Positions 8,827-17,394 of a stretch of 64,000 nucleotides of DNA are shown here, piece after piece; within the stretch, counting starts at the first letter, position 1, and the number at the start of each line of letters is the position of its first letter. The notes under the pieces are model-generated. The model worked only from the letters and a program-made list of their open reading frames with translations, had not been told where the DNA came from and did no database searches. A program made the position numbers and the translations under genes. The stretch is from Amycolatopsis deserti. GTDB lineage: Bacteria; Actinomycetota; Actinomycetes; Mycobacteriales; Pseudonocardiaceae. The stretch lies in contig NZ_BNAU01000004.1 in the NCBI RefSeq assembly GCF_014653945.1, forward strand, positions 62,001 to 126,000. Direction: 5' to 3'.

Positions 8827-8965
8827 CTGCCGTGCCCTACCCCGACGTGCCCGAAGGGGGTGCGCCACGCTGCGAGGCGAGAGCGGACAGAAGACCAGGC
8901 GGCCGGCGCTGGCCGAGCTCTCCGATGCCTGGCTGGCCGGGCGCGCCCGGGAACTGATCGCGGCC

Positions 8966-10606
8966 GTGCAGCACACCGAGCACGGCGAGCAGCTCGAGAT
9001 CGTCCGCACGATGGACGAGCTGCTCGACGAGGCCCAGCGCCGCGGCGAACCGGTCCTGGTGTCCCAGCTCCTGCGGGCCACCGCGCTGGGGCGGCTGGTC
9101 ACCCGCGGTCTCGCGGCCGAGGCCGAGCCCCTGCTCGACGAGATGCTGGCCCACACCCGCCGCCACGGCCTGGCGCTGTTCCGGGCCGACGCCCACGCGT
9201 TGCGCGGCCGCCGTCTCGTGCTGGCCAAGCAGGAGGACGCGGCGCTGACCGAGATCGCCCGCGCGCTGGCGATCCTGGACGACTCGAACTCCCCGGACAT
9301 GCACATGTCCCGCCGGGAATGGGCCAAGACGCAGTCCAGCGCGCTGGTCGACTGCTGGATCGTGCTGAACCAGCTGGGCGTGTACGAGGCGGCAGAAGAA
9401 GTCATCGCCCGGGCCCACCAGGCCATCCGGGAGACCGCCGGCCCGCACGAGATCACGCTGCAGCTGATGAACCGCATCAAAATGCTGCTCGGCTGGGGCC
9501 TGCGGCTGGAGCGCGTCGAGCGGCACGAGGAGGCCGCGGCGAAGTTCAGCACGGCCGCGTCGATGGCGGTCGCGGTCGAGGCGCCGTTCGCCGAGTCGCT
9601 GTTCCCGCGGCGGATCGGCGTGCCCGCCGTCGACCAGGTCGGCGTGCTGGCGGCGGCCCTCGCGCTGGCCGCGCCGGACGGTTCACACGCCGACCGGCTG
9701 CAGCGGCTGCTGATCGAGCCGGGCTACCCGCACGAGCAGGTCATCGTCACGATCGCCCTGGCCCGCTGCCTGGAGCAGGCCGGCCAGCGCGACGACGCGC
9801 TCAAGGCGCTGCATGCGACCAAGCTCAACCTGGCCGAAGACAACTCGATGCCGTCGATGCGCCTGCACCTGATGCGGGAGATCGCGCGGCTGGACACCGA
9901 CGGCGACAGCGAGGCGTCCCGATCGCTCGCGGAGTACTCGGCCGCGCTCGAGGTCGAGCTGTGGCACATGCGCGAGTCCCAGCTGGCCACGCTGGACACG
10001 CGCCGCGAGCACGAGCGGCTGTCCGCGCAGCACGGCGCGATCAGCCAGCAGGCGCTGCAGGACCCGCTCACCGGACTGCCCAACCGGCGTGCGCTCGACG
10101 AGCACCTGCGCACCCTGTCCGCGTCGACCACCGCCCAGCCGCTCGCGGTCGCGCTGATCGACCTGGACGGCTTCAAGGGCGTCAACGACCAGCACTCGCA
10201 CGCCGAAGGCGACGACGTGCTGCGCGTGGTCGCCTCGACGCTGCGGGACGCGCTGCGCGGCGACGACATCGTGGCCCGCTACGGCGGTGACGAGTTCGTC
10301 GCGTTGCTGCCCGGGGCGCCGGTGTCGGCGGCCAAGCAGGCCCTGGGCCGCGCGGTCACCGCGGTCGACTCGCTGCCGCACCACCTCTCGCACGGGGTCA
10401 CCCTGTCGGTGGGCCTGGTGTCGCTGCGCCCGCAGGAGCGCGCCGACCAGGTGCTGGCCCGCGCCGACGCGGCGATGTACCAGGCGAAACGCGGCGGCGG
10501 GAACCAGGTGGCGACGGCCCAGTCGGCCGCGGGCGAGCCCCATACCGCAGAGGCGGAAGCCGGCCCCGACGGCGACCCACCGCCGGTTGCCGGGGAAGAC
10601 ACGTAG
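8966..10606 (+). CDS. GGDEF-domain protein (putative diguanylate cyclase) with TPR-like N-terminus
   Basis: At least 546 residues. The first 350 or so are helical and TPR-like, with no membrane segment or signal peptide. A coiled stretch leads into a GGDEF domain (about 365-525) with intact YGGDEF active site at 439-444 and [12 protein letters not shown] at its start, so it should make cyclic di-GMP. No EAL domain follows. GTG 8966 is the first standard start, but the frame stays coding-like back to about 8870 (ALAELSDAWLAGRARELIAA) with AAGGGG near 8854, so translation may begin at a non-standard CTG 8870 or ACG 8867. It follows tRNA-Gln and precedes glmU. Confidence 0.85.
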   Translation: MQHTEHGEQLEIVRTMDELLDEAQRRGEPVLVSQLLRATALGRLVTRGLAAEAEPLLDEMLAHTRRHGLALFRADAHALRGRRLVLAKQEDAALTEIARALAILDDSNSPDMHMSRREWAKTQSSALVDCWIVLNQLGVYEAAEEVIARAHQAIRETAGPHEITLQLMNRIKMLLGWGLRLERVERHEEAAAKFSTAASMAVAVEAPFAESLFPRRIGVPAVDQVGVLAAALALAAPDGSHADRLQRLLIEPGYPHEQVIVTIALARCLEQAGQRDDALKALHATKLNLAEDNSMPSMRLHLMREIARLDTDGDSEASRSLAEYSAALEVELWHMRESQLATLDTRREHERLSAQHGAISQQALQDPLTGLPNRRALDEHLRTLSASTTAQPLAVALIDLDGFKGVNDQHSHAEGDDVLRVVASTLRDALRGDDIVARYGGDEFVALLPGAPVSAAKQALGRAVTAVDSLPHHLSHGVTLSVGLVSLRPQERADQVLARADAAMYQAKRGGGNQVATAQSAAGEPHTAEAEAGPDGDPPPVAGEDT

Positions 10607-10650
10607 GATCGGGCCCCGCCACCACCCGTCCCGGATTCGTTGGGAGTGCC

Positions 10651-12132
10651 GTGACCGGCCCGCTGAGCACCGTCATCCTCGCCGCGGGCGAGGGCACCCG
10701 GATGCGTTCGAACACCCCGAAGGTGCTGCACCCGCTAGCCGGGCGACCGCTGGTCGAGCACGCCGTCCGGGCCGCAGCCGGGCTCTCGCCGGACCACCTC
10801 GTCGTCGTCGTGGGACACGGCCGGGAGGCCGTCGCCGACCACCTGGGCAAGGTCGGCGAAGCGCTCGGGCGGCCGGTCGCGACCGCGGTGCAGGAGAAGC
10901 AGAACGGCACCGGCGACGCCGTTTCGTGCGCCTTGTCCGTTCTGCCCGAAGGACTTTCGGGCACTGTTCTCGTCAGCTACGGCGACGTCCCGTTGCTGGA
11001 CACCGAAACGCTGGCCGCGCTACTGGCCGAGCACCGCGAGAACGGCCACGCGGTCACCGTCCTGACGTCGGTGGTCGCCGACCCGACCGGCTACGGCCGG
11101 ATCGTGCGCGACACCACCGGCGCGGTCACCGCGATCGTGGAACAGAAGGACGCCACGCCGGAGCAGCTGGAGATCGACGAGATCAACTCGGGCGTGTACG
11201 CGTTCGACGCGGCCGTGCTCGCCGACGCGCTGACCCGGCTGTCCACCGACAACGCGCAGGGCGAGCTGTACCTGACCGACGTGCTGGCGATCGCGCGCGG
11301 CGACGGCCGGGGCGTGGGCGCGCTCGTGGTGGACGACCCGTGGCTGACCGAGGGCGTCAACGACCGCGTGCAGCTCGCCGCGATCGGCGCCGAGCTGAAC
11401 CGCCGGCTCGTGCAGCGCTGGCAGCGCGCCGGGGTCACCGTGGTGGACCCGGCGTCGGTGTGGCTGGACGTGGACGTCGAGCTGGCCCGTGACGTGGTGA
11501 TCGAGCCGGGCGTGCAGCTCAAGGGCGCCACGAAGGTCGGCGAGGGCGCGGTGATCGGACCGGACACCACCCTGACCAATGTCACCGTCGGCGCCGGCGC
11601 CCAGGTGATCCGCGCGCACGGCTACGACTCGGAGATCGGCGAGGGCGCGAGCGTCGGCCCGTTCGCCTACCTGCGGCCGAACACCAAGCTCGGCGCCAAG
11701 GGCAAGATCGGCACGTTCGTCGAGACCAAGAACGCCGACATCGGCACCGGGACGAAGGTACCGCACCTGACCTACGTCGGGGATGCGACGATCGGCGAGT
11801 ACAGCAACATCGGCGCCTCCAGCGTGTTCGTCAACTACGACGGCGTGCGCAAGCACCACACCACGATCGGCTCGCATGTCAAGACCGGTTCGGACAACAT
11901 GTTCGTCGCGCCGGTCACCGTTGGTGACGGTGCGTACTCAGGCGCTGGCACTGTGATCAGGCGGAACGTCCCGCCGGGGGCGCTGGCGGTGTCGACTGGA
12001 CCACAGCGCAATATTGAAGGCTGGGTGCCGCGCCGCAGGCCGGGTACCCCAGCGGCGGAAGCGGCACTGGCCGCGCTCGCCGCACAGGAAAACAAGGAAG
12101 AGACCGAGCGGGAGTCGTCTGATGAGTCCTAA
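10651..12132 (+). CDS. glmU: Bifunctional UDP-GlcNAc pyrophosphorylase / GlcN-1-P acetyltransferase
   Basis: A 493-residue cytoplasmic enzyme that acetylates glucosamine-1-phosphate and then makes UDP-N-acetylglucosamine for peptidoglycan. The N-terminal uridyltransferase shows [18 protein letters not shown]. The C-terminal left-handed beta helix (from about 260) has many hexapeptide repeats and the acetyltransferase segment GTFVETKNA and VNYDG. Length fits actinobacterial GlmU, including a charged C-terminal tail. Start is GTG 10651. Its stop overlaps the prs start by 11 bp, so glmU and prs form an operon, the same order as in mycobacteria. Confidence 0.97.
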   Translation: MTGPLSTVILAAGEGTRMRSNTPKVLHPLAGRPLVEHAVRAAAGLSPDHLVVVVGHGREAVADHLGKVGEALGRPVATAVQEKQNGTGDAVSCALSVLPEGLSGTVLVSYGDVPLLDTETLAALLAEHRENGHAVTVLTSVVADPTGYGRIVRDTTGAVTAIVEQKDATPEQLEIDEINSGVYAFDAAVLADALTRLSTDNAQGELYLTDVLAIARGDGRGVGALVVDDPWLTEGVNDRVQLAAIGAELNRRLVQRWQRAGVTVVDPASVWLDVDVELARDVVIEPGVQLKGATKVGEGAVIGPDTTLTNVTVGAGAQVIRAHGYDSEIGEGASVGPFAYLRPNTKLGAKGKIGTFVETKNADIGTGTKVPHLTYVGDATIGEYSNIGASSVFVNYDGVRKHHTTIGSHVKTGSDNMFVAPVTVGDGAYSGAGTVIRRNVPPGALAVSTGPQRNIEGWVPRRRPGTPAAEAALAALAAQENKEETERESSDES

Positions 12133-13102
12133 GTCCGGCACGCCGAAGAAGAACCTCATGCTCTTCTCCGGCCGCGCACACCGGGAACTCGCGGAGGAGG
12201 TCGCGCAGCACCTCAACGTGACGATCACCCCGCAGACGGCGCACACGTTCGCCAACGGCGAGCTGTTCGTGCGCTTCGAGGAATCGGTCCGGGGCACGGA
12301 CGCCTTCGTCATCCAGAGCCACACCAACCCGATCAACGAGTGGGTGATGGAGCAGCTGATCATGGTGGACGCGCTCAAGCGCGCCAGCGCCAAGCGCATC
12401 ACCGTGGTCATGCCGTTCTACCCGTACGCGCGGCAGGACAAGAAGCACAAGGGCCGCGAGCCGATCTCGGCCCGGCTGATCGCCGACCTGTTCAAGACCG
12501 CGGGCGCCGACCGGATCATGACGGTCGACCTGCACACCGCGCAGATCCAGGGCTTCTTCGACGGACCGGTGGACCACCTGTTCGCGCAGACCCTGCTCGC
12601 CGACCACGTCAAGAAGACCTACGGCGACGCCGACATCGCCGTGGTCTCGCCGGACTCGGGCCGCGTGCGGCTGGCGGAGAAGTGGGCGCAGCAGCTGGGC
12701 GACCGGCCGATCGCGTTCATCCACAAGACCCGTGATCCGGACAAGCCGAACCAGGCGGTCGCCAACCGGGTCGTCGGCCAGGTCGAGGGCAAGCTCTGCA
12801 TCCTGGTCGACGACATGATCGACACCGGTGGCACGATCGTGAAGGCCACCGACGCGCTGCTCGCCGAGGGCGCCGCGGACGTCGTCATCGCGACCACCCA
12901 CGGCATCCTGTCCGACCCGGCCACCGAGCGGCTGTCCAACTGCAAGGCGCGCGAGGTCATCGTCACCAACTCGCTGCCGATCGCGCCGGAGAAGCAGTTC
13001 GCCAACCTGACCGTCCTGTCGATCGCGCCGCTGCTGGCGGAGGCGATCCAGCAGGTGTTCGAGGACGGTTCGGTCACCAGCCTGTTCGACGGCAACGCCT
13101 GA
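12122..13102 (+). CDS. prs: Ribose-phosphate pyrophosphokinase (PRPP synthetase)
   Basis: 326 residues. Makes PRPP from ribose-5-phosphate and ATP for nucleotides, His, Trp and, in actinobacteria, the decaprenyl-phosphoribose route. Seen: the [10 protein letters not shown] start region, flexible loop [20 protein letters not shown], metal/phosphate segment [18 protein letters not shown], and PRPP-binding loop [14 protein letters not shown] 12122 lies within the end of glmU. A longer frame upstream is only read-through of glmU sequence in another frame. A strong hairpin terminator follows. Confidence 0.97.
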   Translation: MSPKSGTPKKNLMLFSGRAHRELAEEVAQHLNVTITPQTAHTFANGELFVRFEESVRGTDAFVIQSHTNPINEWVMEQLIMVDALKRASAKRITVVMPFYPYARQDKKHKGREPISARLIADLFKTAGADRIMTVDLHTAQIQGFFDGPVDHLFAQTLLADHVKKTYGDADIAVVSPDSGRVRLAEKWAQQLGDRPIAFIHKTRDPDKPNQAVANRVVGQVEGKLCILVDDMIDTGGTIVKATDALLAEGAADVVIATTHGILSDPATERLSNCKAREVIVTNSLPIAPEKQFANLTVLSIAPLLAEAIQQVFEDGSVTSLFDGNA

Positions 13103-13112
13103 GTTCTCCCCC

Positions 13113-13152
13113 GGGCCGTCCGCCGCTGGCGAAAACCAGCGGCGGGCGGCCC
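13113..13152 (+). terminator. Intrinsic terminator after prs
   Basis: GGGCCGTCCGCCGCTGG (13113-13129) pairs with CCAGCGGCGGGCGGCCC (13136-13152) around a six-base loop, followed by GTTTCGTT. It ends the glmU-prs operon 10 bp after the prs stop. Confidence 0.85.
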
Positions 13153-13173
13153 GTTTCGTTCTAGCGTCGGGGC

Positions 13174-14025
13174 ATGAACGACTTCCGTTTCGGTGTTTCC
13201 CTGAGGTTCCTGACCGGGCGTGACGACTGGGCGGCCAAGTGCCGTCGCGCCGAGGAGCTGGGCTACGACACCATCACCATCCCCGACCACCTGGGCATGC
13301 CGGCGCCGTTCCCGGCGCTGGTCGCGGCCGCCCAGGCCACCGAGCGGGTGCGGGTCGGGCACCTGGTGCTCAACGCGCCCTTCTACAACCCGGTGCTGCT
13401 GGCCCGCGAGATCGAATCGACCGCGCTGCTCACCGGCGGGCGGCTGGACGTCGGTCTCGGGTCCGGGCACATGAAGTCCGAGTTCGACGACGCCGGGCTG
13501 CGGTTCGCGCCGCCGAAGGAGCGGATCGAGCACCTGGCCCGGACCGTCGACGTGCTGCGGGACCGCCTGGACGACGTGCCGCCGCTGCTGATCGCGGGCA
13601 ACAGCGACGGGGTGCTGCGGCTGGCCGCCGAGCACGCCGACATCGTCGGGTTCGCCGGCCTGAAGCACGCGAAGGGCTACCCGCCGGGCACGTTCGACCT
13701 GGCCGGCCCGGACGAGCTGGACGAGCGGGTGGGGTTCGTGCGGTCGGCGGGCACGCGGCCGCTGGAGTTCAACATGCTGATCCAGAACGTCGTGGTGGCC
13801 GACGATCCGGTGCCGGTGCTGGCGAAGTGGCTGGCCGACGTGCCCGCCGAGCTGGGCTGGTCGGCGGAGCGGCTGGTGGAGGCTCCGCAGGTACTGGCCG
13901 GGACGCCGGAGCAGATCGCCGCGAAGATCCTCGCCATGCGGGACCGGTACGGGTTCACCTACTTCACGGTGTTCGAGATGTTCCTGGAGGAGTTCGCGCC
14001 GGTGATCGCGCTCCTACGGTCCTAG
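13174..14025 (+). CDS. LLM-class F420-dependent oxidoreductase
   Basis: A 283-residue luciferase-like TIM-barrel protein of the TIGR03621-like F420 group. The N-terminal FGVSLRFLTGRDDWAAKCRRAE strand, ELGYDTITIPDHL and LGSGHMKSEFDDAGL are typical, as is ERIEHLARTVDVL. It probably uses deazaflavin F420, abundant in actinobacteria, for hydride transfer; the substrate is unknown. It starts at ATG 13174 directly after the prs terminator, so it has its own promoter. The last 12 bp overlap the end of the convergent lipoprotein gene. Confidence 0.88.
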   Translation: MNDFRFGVSLRFLTGRDDWAAKCRRAEELGYDTITIPDHLGMPAPFPALVAAAQATERVRVGHLVLNAPFYNPVLLAREIESTALLTGGRLDVGLGSGHMKSEFDDAGLRFAPPKERIEHLARTVDVLRDRLDDVPPLLIAGNSDGVLRLAAEHADIVGFAGLKHAKGYPPGTFDLAGPDELDERVGFVRSAGTRPLEFNMLIQNVVVADDPVPVLAKWLADVPAELGWSAERLVEAPQVLAGTPEQIAAKILAMRDRYGFTYFTVFEMFLEEFAPVIALLRS

Positions 14026-15003
14026 CTCGGCGGCGACGTCCCGTTTGAGCGCGCCGGGGTCGACGACGGCGACGGGTTCGGCGGTCACCGACGGCGCGGC
14101 CTGGAGTCTGGTCGCGCCGTCGGCGCGGGGCAGGGTGAACCTGACCGAGCAGGACACGTCGGCGGCGGTGTCCAGCGGCAGCACGACCTCGCGTTCGCAG
14201 GTGCGGGCGCCGAGGGTGTCGGAGGTGACCGTCGAGGTGAGGTTGACGCGGGCGGCGGCGCTGGGGGCCGCGCCGAGCAGGCGGTTGTCGACGCGGACGG
14301 TGTCCGTGCAGGCGCCGTTGGCCGCGCAGCGCAGGTCGTGATCGGTGACCTGAGCGGCGACGACCGGTCCGGCGATCAGGGGCTGCCCGAGGTCGGCGAG
14401 TTGTTCGTCGAGCCGGTCCCGCAGGTCGGGCAGCCGCACGTCACCGAGCGCGATCTCGTGCGGCCCGAGCTGGCCGGCGACCGGGCCGAGGAAGGTCGGC
14501 GGGAAGCCGAGGACGCGGTAGGGCGGGGTGGTGCTGACGCGCAACCCGGCGAGGTCGAACGCGCCGCCCGCCTGCACCGGCAGCGCACCCCGGGGCAAGG
14601 CGGCCCGCAACGCCGCGGCGACCACCTGCGGCGCGAGGAGACGCCCCGGATCGAACGGCATGCCGCGATCGGCCCTGGTCCACTGTGCACCGAACCGCGC
14701 CGCGCGGGTCGCGGACATGCCCTGGCGCTGCCAGTAGGCCGGAGAGGCGCGGACGTAGAGCGAGCCCCCCACGCGGAGGGCCCGGACGGGTTCGCTCTCG
14801 AGGGGAAGCTCCCCCTCGGCGAGTCCACCCTTGGTAACGGTCAGGGTGGCACCACTCAGCCGATAGGCGACGGCCGGCGCAGCAGCGAGTGCGGAGAGGG
14901 CGGAGTCGACGACCGAGCGGGGATCCGGCGCCGCGGAGCGCGGGGGAGCCTCACAGGAGACGAGCAGAACGAGGACGAGCACCGCGAGACCGCGCAGGCG
15001 CAT
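14014..15003 (-). CDS. Putative lipoprotein of unknown function
   Basis: A 329-residue protein with an N-terminal signal peptide MRLRGLAVLVLVLLVSC, ending in an LVSC lipobox that places cysteine 17 at the mature N-terminus, so it should be lipid-anchored outside the membrane. The rest is Ala/Pro-rich, with two pairs of cysteines in the C-terminal half (LRCAANGACTD and RTCEREVVL...VSCSV) that could form disulfides. I do not recognise a domain; it resembles the LppX/LprG-like idea of a lipoprotein only loosely. In mycobacteria lipoprotein LpqT sits between prs and rplY, so position is analogous but homology is not shown. Confidence 0.75.
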   Translation of the reverse strand: MRLRGLAVLVLVLLVSCEAPPRSAAPDPRSVVDSALSALAAAPAVAYRLSGATLTVTKGGLAEGELPLESEPVRALRVGGSLYVRASPAYWQRQGMSATRAARFGAQWTRADRGMPFDPGRLLAPQVVAAALRAALPRGALPVQAGGAFDLAGLRVSTTPPYRVLGFPPTFLGPVAGQLGPHEIALGDVRLPDLRDRLDEQLADLGQPLIAGPVVAAQVTDHDLRCAANGACTDTVRVDNRLLGAAPSAAARVNLTSTVTSDTLGARTCEREVVLPLDTAADVSCSVRFTLPRADGATRLQAAPSVTAEPVAVVDPGALKRDVAAELGP

Positions 15004-15648
15004 CCGACCCCTCGCTCCCCACTGGAACGGCAGTTGTGAATGAGACGCACATTCAGGTTCCAGAGTTCCTAGGCAACGCAGGCATCATCCGATCGGTTTA
15101 CACAGAAGGTAGAGAGCCCCCACCAACCGCAGGCCGGCAACGGAAGGCAACCGACTACGCCCCAGACCTCCCCCGCCCCCGATCCACAGCCGATCCTTGG
15201 TCGCCGACCAGGCGTGTCAAGGTACTCTTTCCCGCCTTGACACGCCTGCTCGGCGACCGAAACACAATCAGGCATCGGGGGCGGGGGAGGTCGCCCAAGG
15301 TGACCGTTCGGCGCCGTAAGGCGCCTTTGACCCTGGCATCTTCGGCCGCCGGAGAGAGCCTGGGTTGCGGCCCTGGCTCAAGGTGATCGTCACGTGTCAA
15401 GCGACGGGATGACCACCCAGCTTCCTTTGGGTCCGAGGTGGTTGCCACCCCACCTCGCCCTCGCCGCGCCGGGTGATTACACTGAACAGGTTGTCTCGGC
15501 GAGGCGGGCTCCATGCTGCACCCGGTGCCCGACGTGATCGACGCGGCGGCTTGAGGTCCGCTGCTCGAGCATGTCCGTGGAACTCGCCGCCGGTACGACC
15601 ACCCGCCATCTGCGCCGCCACGCGAATTGTTTGAAGGAGTGCTACACC
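15004..15648. other. Gene-free spacer upstream of rplY
   Basis: About 645 bp without a convincing gene. Short open frames here run through inverted repeats and lack ribosome sites. It holds the nested palindrome at 15165-15292 and a small hairpin, GGCGCC GTAA GGCGCC followed by TTT, at 15310-15328. The last 20 bases carry the rplY ribosome site. The rplY promoter must lie within it but I cannot place it firmly. Confidence 0.6.
15165..15292. repeat. 128-bp nested inverted repeat
   Basis: The outer arms are a perfect 19-bp inverted repeat: 15165-15183 (GACCTCCCCCGCCCCCGAT) against 15274-15292. Inside, a second pair of 24-bp arms (15199-15222 and 15235-15258, one mismatch) flanks a 12-base loop; its core is GTGTCAAGG/CCTTGACAC. 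The two arm pairs are separated by 15 unpaired bases on each side, giving a symmetrical cruciform or RNA hairpin. No terminal direct duplication is evident. It could be a palindromic mobile element, a paired terminator, or a structured RNA. Confidence 0.8.
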
Positions 15649-16254
15649 GTGTCCGAGGTACGTCTGTCCGCCGAGCCCCGCACCGAGTTCGGCAAGGGCG
15701 CCGCGCGCCGCACCCGTCGCGCCGGCAAGGTTCCCGCCGTGCTGTACGGCCACGGTACCGACCCCCGTCACCTGGCCCTGCCCGCTCTGGAGTTCGCCCG
15801 CGTCATCCGTGAGAACGGCAGCAACGCCGTCCTCACCCTCAGCCTCGACGGCGACACCGAGCTGGCCCTGACCAAGACGGTCACCGTGCACCCGATCAAG
15901 AACTACATCGAGCACGTCGACCTGCTGGTCGTCCAGCGCGGCGAGAAGGTCACCGTGGACGTCCCGGTCGTGCTGACCGGCGACCCGGCCCCGGGCACCC
16001 TGCAGGTGCAGGAGCTGGACGCGCTGTCCATCGAGGCCGAGGCGCTGCACATCCCGGAGCAGGTCGAGGTGTCCATCGAGGGCGCCGAGGCCGGCACCCA
16101 GATCCTCGCCTCGCAGGTCACCCTGCCCGCCGGCGCGACCCTGGTCACCGACCCGGAGAGCCTGGTCGTCGCCGTGAACGAGGCGCAGGCCACCGGCGGC
16201 GAGGAGCCCGCCGAGGAGACCGGTGACGAGCCGGCCGAGAGCACCGAAGAGTAA
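15649..16254 (+). CDS. rplY: 50S ribosomal protein L25/general stress protein Ctc
   Basis: 201 residues, the long CTC form. The N-terminal L25 domain ([30 protein letters not shown]) binds 5S rRNA; the C-terminal beta domain (about 95-185) is followed by an acidic tail. GTG 15649 is chosen because GAAGGAG lies nine bases upstream. The TAA stop is immediately followed by the GTG of pth, with no gap, so the two are co-translated, matching the conserved rplY-pth pair. Confidence 0.96.
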   Translation: MSEVRLSAEPRTEFGKGAARRTRRAGKVPAVLYGHGTDPRHLALPALEFARVIRENGSNAVLTLSLDGDTELALTKTVTVHPIKNYIEHVDLLVVQRGEKVTVDVPVVLTGDPAPGTLQVQELDALSIEAEALHIPEQVEVSIEGAEAGTQILASQVTLPAGATLVTDPESLVVAVNEAQATGGEEPAEETGDEPAESTEE

Positions 16255-16848
16255 GTGAGTTCGGACGTCCCCGGGGCCGGCGAGCAGGTTCTGCTCGTCG
16301 GCCTCGGCAATCCCGGCCCGCGTTATGCCGGCAACCGGCACAACGTGGGTTTCATGGTGCTCGACGAGCTCGCCGCCCGCGTCGGCGGCAAGTTCAAGGC
16401 CCACAAGTCCGGCGCCGAGGTCCTGGAGGGCCGCCTCGCCGGGCGCCGCGTCGTGCTGGTCAAGCCGCGGTCGTTCATGAACGTCTCCGGCGGCCCGGTG
16501 GCCGGGGCGGCGAAGTTCTACAAGATCGACCCGAGCGGCGTGGTCGTCGTGCACGACGAGCTGGACCTGCCGTTCGGCGGGCTGAAGCTCAAGCTCGGCG
16601 GCGGCGAGGGCGGCCACAACGGGCTGCGGTCGATCAGCAAGTCGCTCGGCACGCGTGACTACTACCGCGTGCGCTTCGGCATCGGGCGGCCGCCGGGCCG
16701 GATGGACCCGGCCGATTTCGTGCTCAAGGACTTCTCCTCGGTCGAGCGCAAGGACCTCCCGCTGGAACTGGACCGGTGCGCCGACGCCGTCGAGGCGCTG
16801 ATCGGCAAAGGGCTGACGGCCGCCCAGAACGACTTCCACGCTGCGTGA
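16255..16848 (+). CDS. pth: Peptidyl-tRNA hydrolase
   Basis: 197 residues. Releases tRNA from peptidyl-tRNA that drops off ribosomes. Seen: the [25 protein letters not shown] start with the catalytic histidine in [20 protein letters not shown], the HDELDLPFG segment with its catalytic Asp, and GGHNGLRSI. Length is normal. It begins at GTG 16255 directly after the rplY stop. A GC-rich hairpin at 16936-16962 probably ends the transcript. Confidence 0.97.
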   Translation: MSSDVPGAGEQVLLVGLGNPGPRYAGNRHNVGFMVLDELAARVGGKFKAHKSGAEVLEGRLAGRRVVLVKPRSFMNVSGGPVAGAAKFYKIDPSGVVVVHDELDLPFGGLKLKLGGGEGGHNGLRSISKSLGTRDYYRVRFGIGRPPGRMDPADFVLKDFSSVERKDLPLELDRCADAVEALIGKGLTAAQNDFHAA

Positions 16849-16935
16849 GCGCGGGTCACCCACAGGTGTGCGGCATACCGCTCCATGGAGTTCCACGGGT
16901 GTGAAAACCCTTCCGGAGGTTTGATCCGGCAGCTA

Positions 16936-16962
16936 GGACGGGATCAGGGAATTGTCCCGTCC
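16936..16962. terminator. Hairpin after pth
   Basis: GGACGGGA (16936-16943) pairs exactly with TCCCGTCC (16955-16962). There is no T-run, so it is either a weak terminator for rplY-pth or a leader element of the DivIVA-like gene 22 bp downstream. Confidence 0.4.
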
Positions 16963-16984
16963 ACGCTGAACTGGAGTACTCCTC

Positions 16985-17344
16985 ATGTCCCTTTCCGCCG
17001 AAGACGTTTATCGAGTCGAGTTCGGTAACGCCCCCATCGGCCGGCGCGGGTACGCCAAGCACGAGGTCGACGAGTTCGTCGAGCGCATCGCCAGGACCCT
17101 GGCGGGCGAGGACGACCTCACGGCCGCCGAGGTGCATCACGTCATGTTCAGCAAGCCCCTGCTCGGGAAGCGGGGCTACGACGAACGCGAGGTCGACGAG
17201 TTCCTCGACCAGGTGGAGGACGAGTTCGCCCGCCGCGGCGGCCGCCCCTACCCGGTGCCCGAGGCGCGGACGGTGACGCAGGCGACCGAGCCGCGCACGG
17301 AAGGCGCCCCGACCGAGATCCCCAAGGTGACCCTCACCGAGTAG
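16985..17344 (+). CDS. Small protein with two DivIVA-domain motifs
   Basis: 119 residues. Two copies of the short DivIVA/Wag31 N-terminal motif occur in tandem: [25 protein letters not shown] (about 10-34) and [25 protein letters not shown] (about 53-77). In Wag31 and DivIVA this motif inserts into curved membrane and starts a long coiled coil; here there is no coiled coil, only a Pro/Thr-rich tail. It may dock on or cap polar DivIVA assemblies (inference). The palindromic RBS region GGAGTACTCC precedes ATG 16985. It stands alone, with a bidirectional terminator behind it. Confidence 0.8.
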   Translation: MSLSAEDVYRVEFGNAPIGRRGYAKHEVDEFVERIARTLAGEDDLTAAEVHHVMFSKPLLGKRGYDEREVDEFLDQVEDEFARRGGRPYPVPEARTVTQATEPRTEGAPTEIPKVTLTE

Positions 17345-17353
17345 AACGTCGTG

Positions 17354-17388
17354 GGTTCTCCGGGCGAGCGCCGCTCGCCCGGAGAACC
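17354..17388. terminator. Bidirectional terminator
   Basis: GGTTCTCCGGGCGAGC (17354-17369) pairs exactly with GCTCGCCCGGAGAACC (17373-17388) around a three-base loop, between convergent stops of the DivIVA-like gene and the acyl-AMP ligase. Confidence 0.85.
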
Positions 17389-17394
17389 AGCACG

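Noticed and set aside
14014..15003. Calling the lipoprotein LpqT from its place between prs and rplY
   Set aside because: Position alone agrees; orientation differs and no sequence similarity could be shown by eye.
15155..15514. A 119-codon minus-strand ORF in the rplY spacer
   Set aside because: It spans both arms of the nested palindrome and lacks a start context; coding is unlikely.
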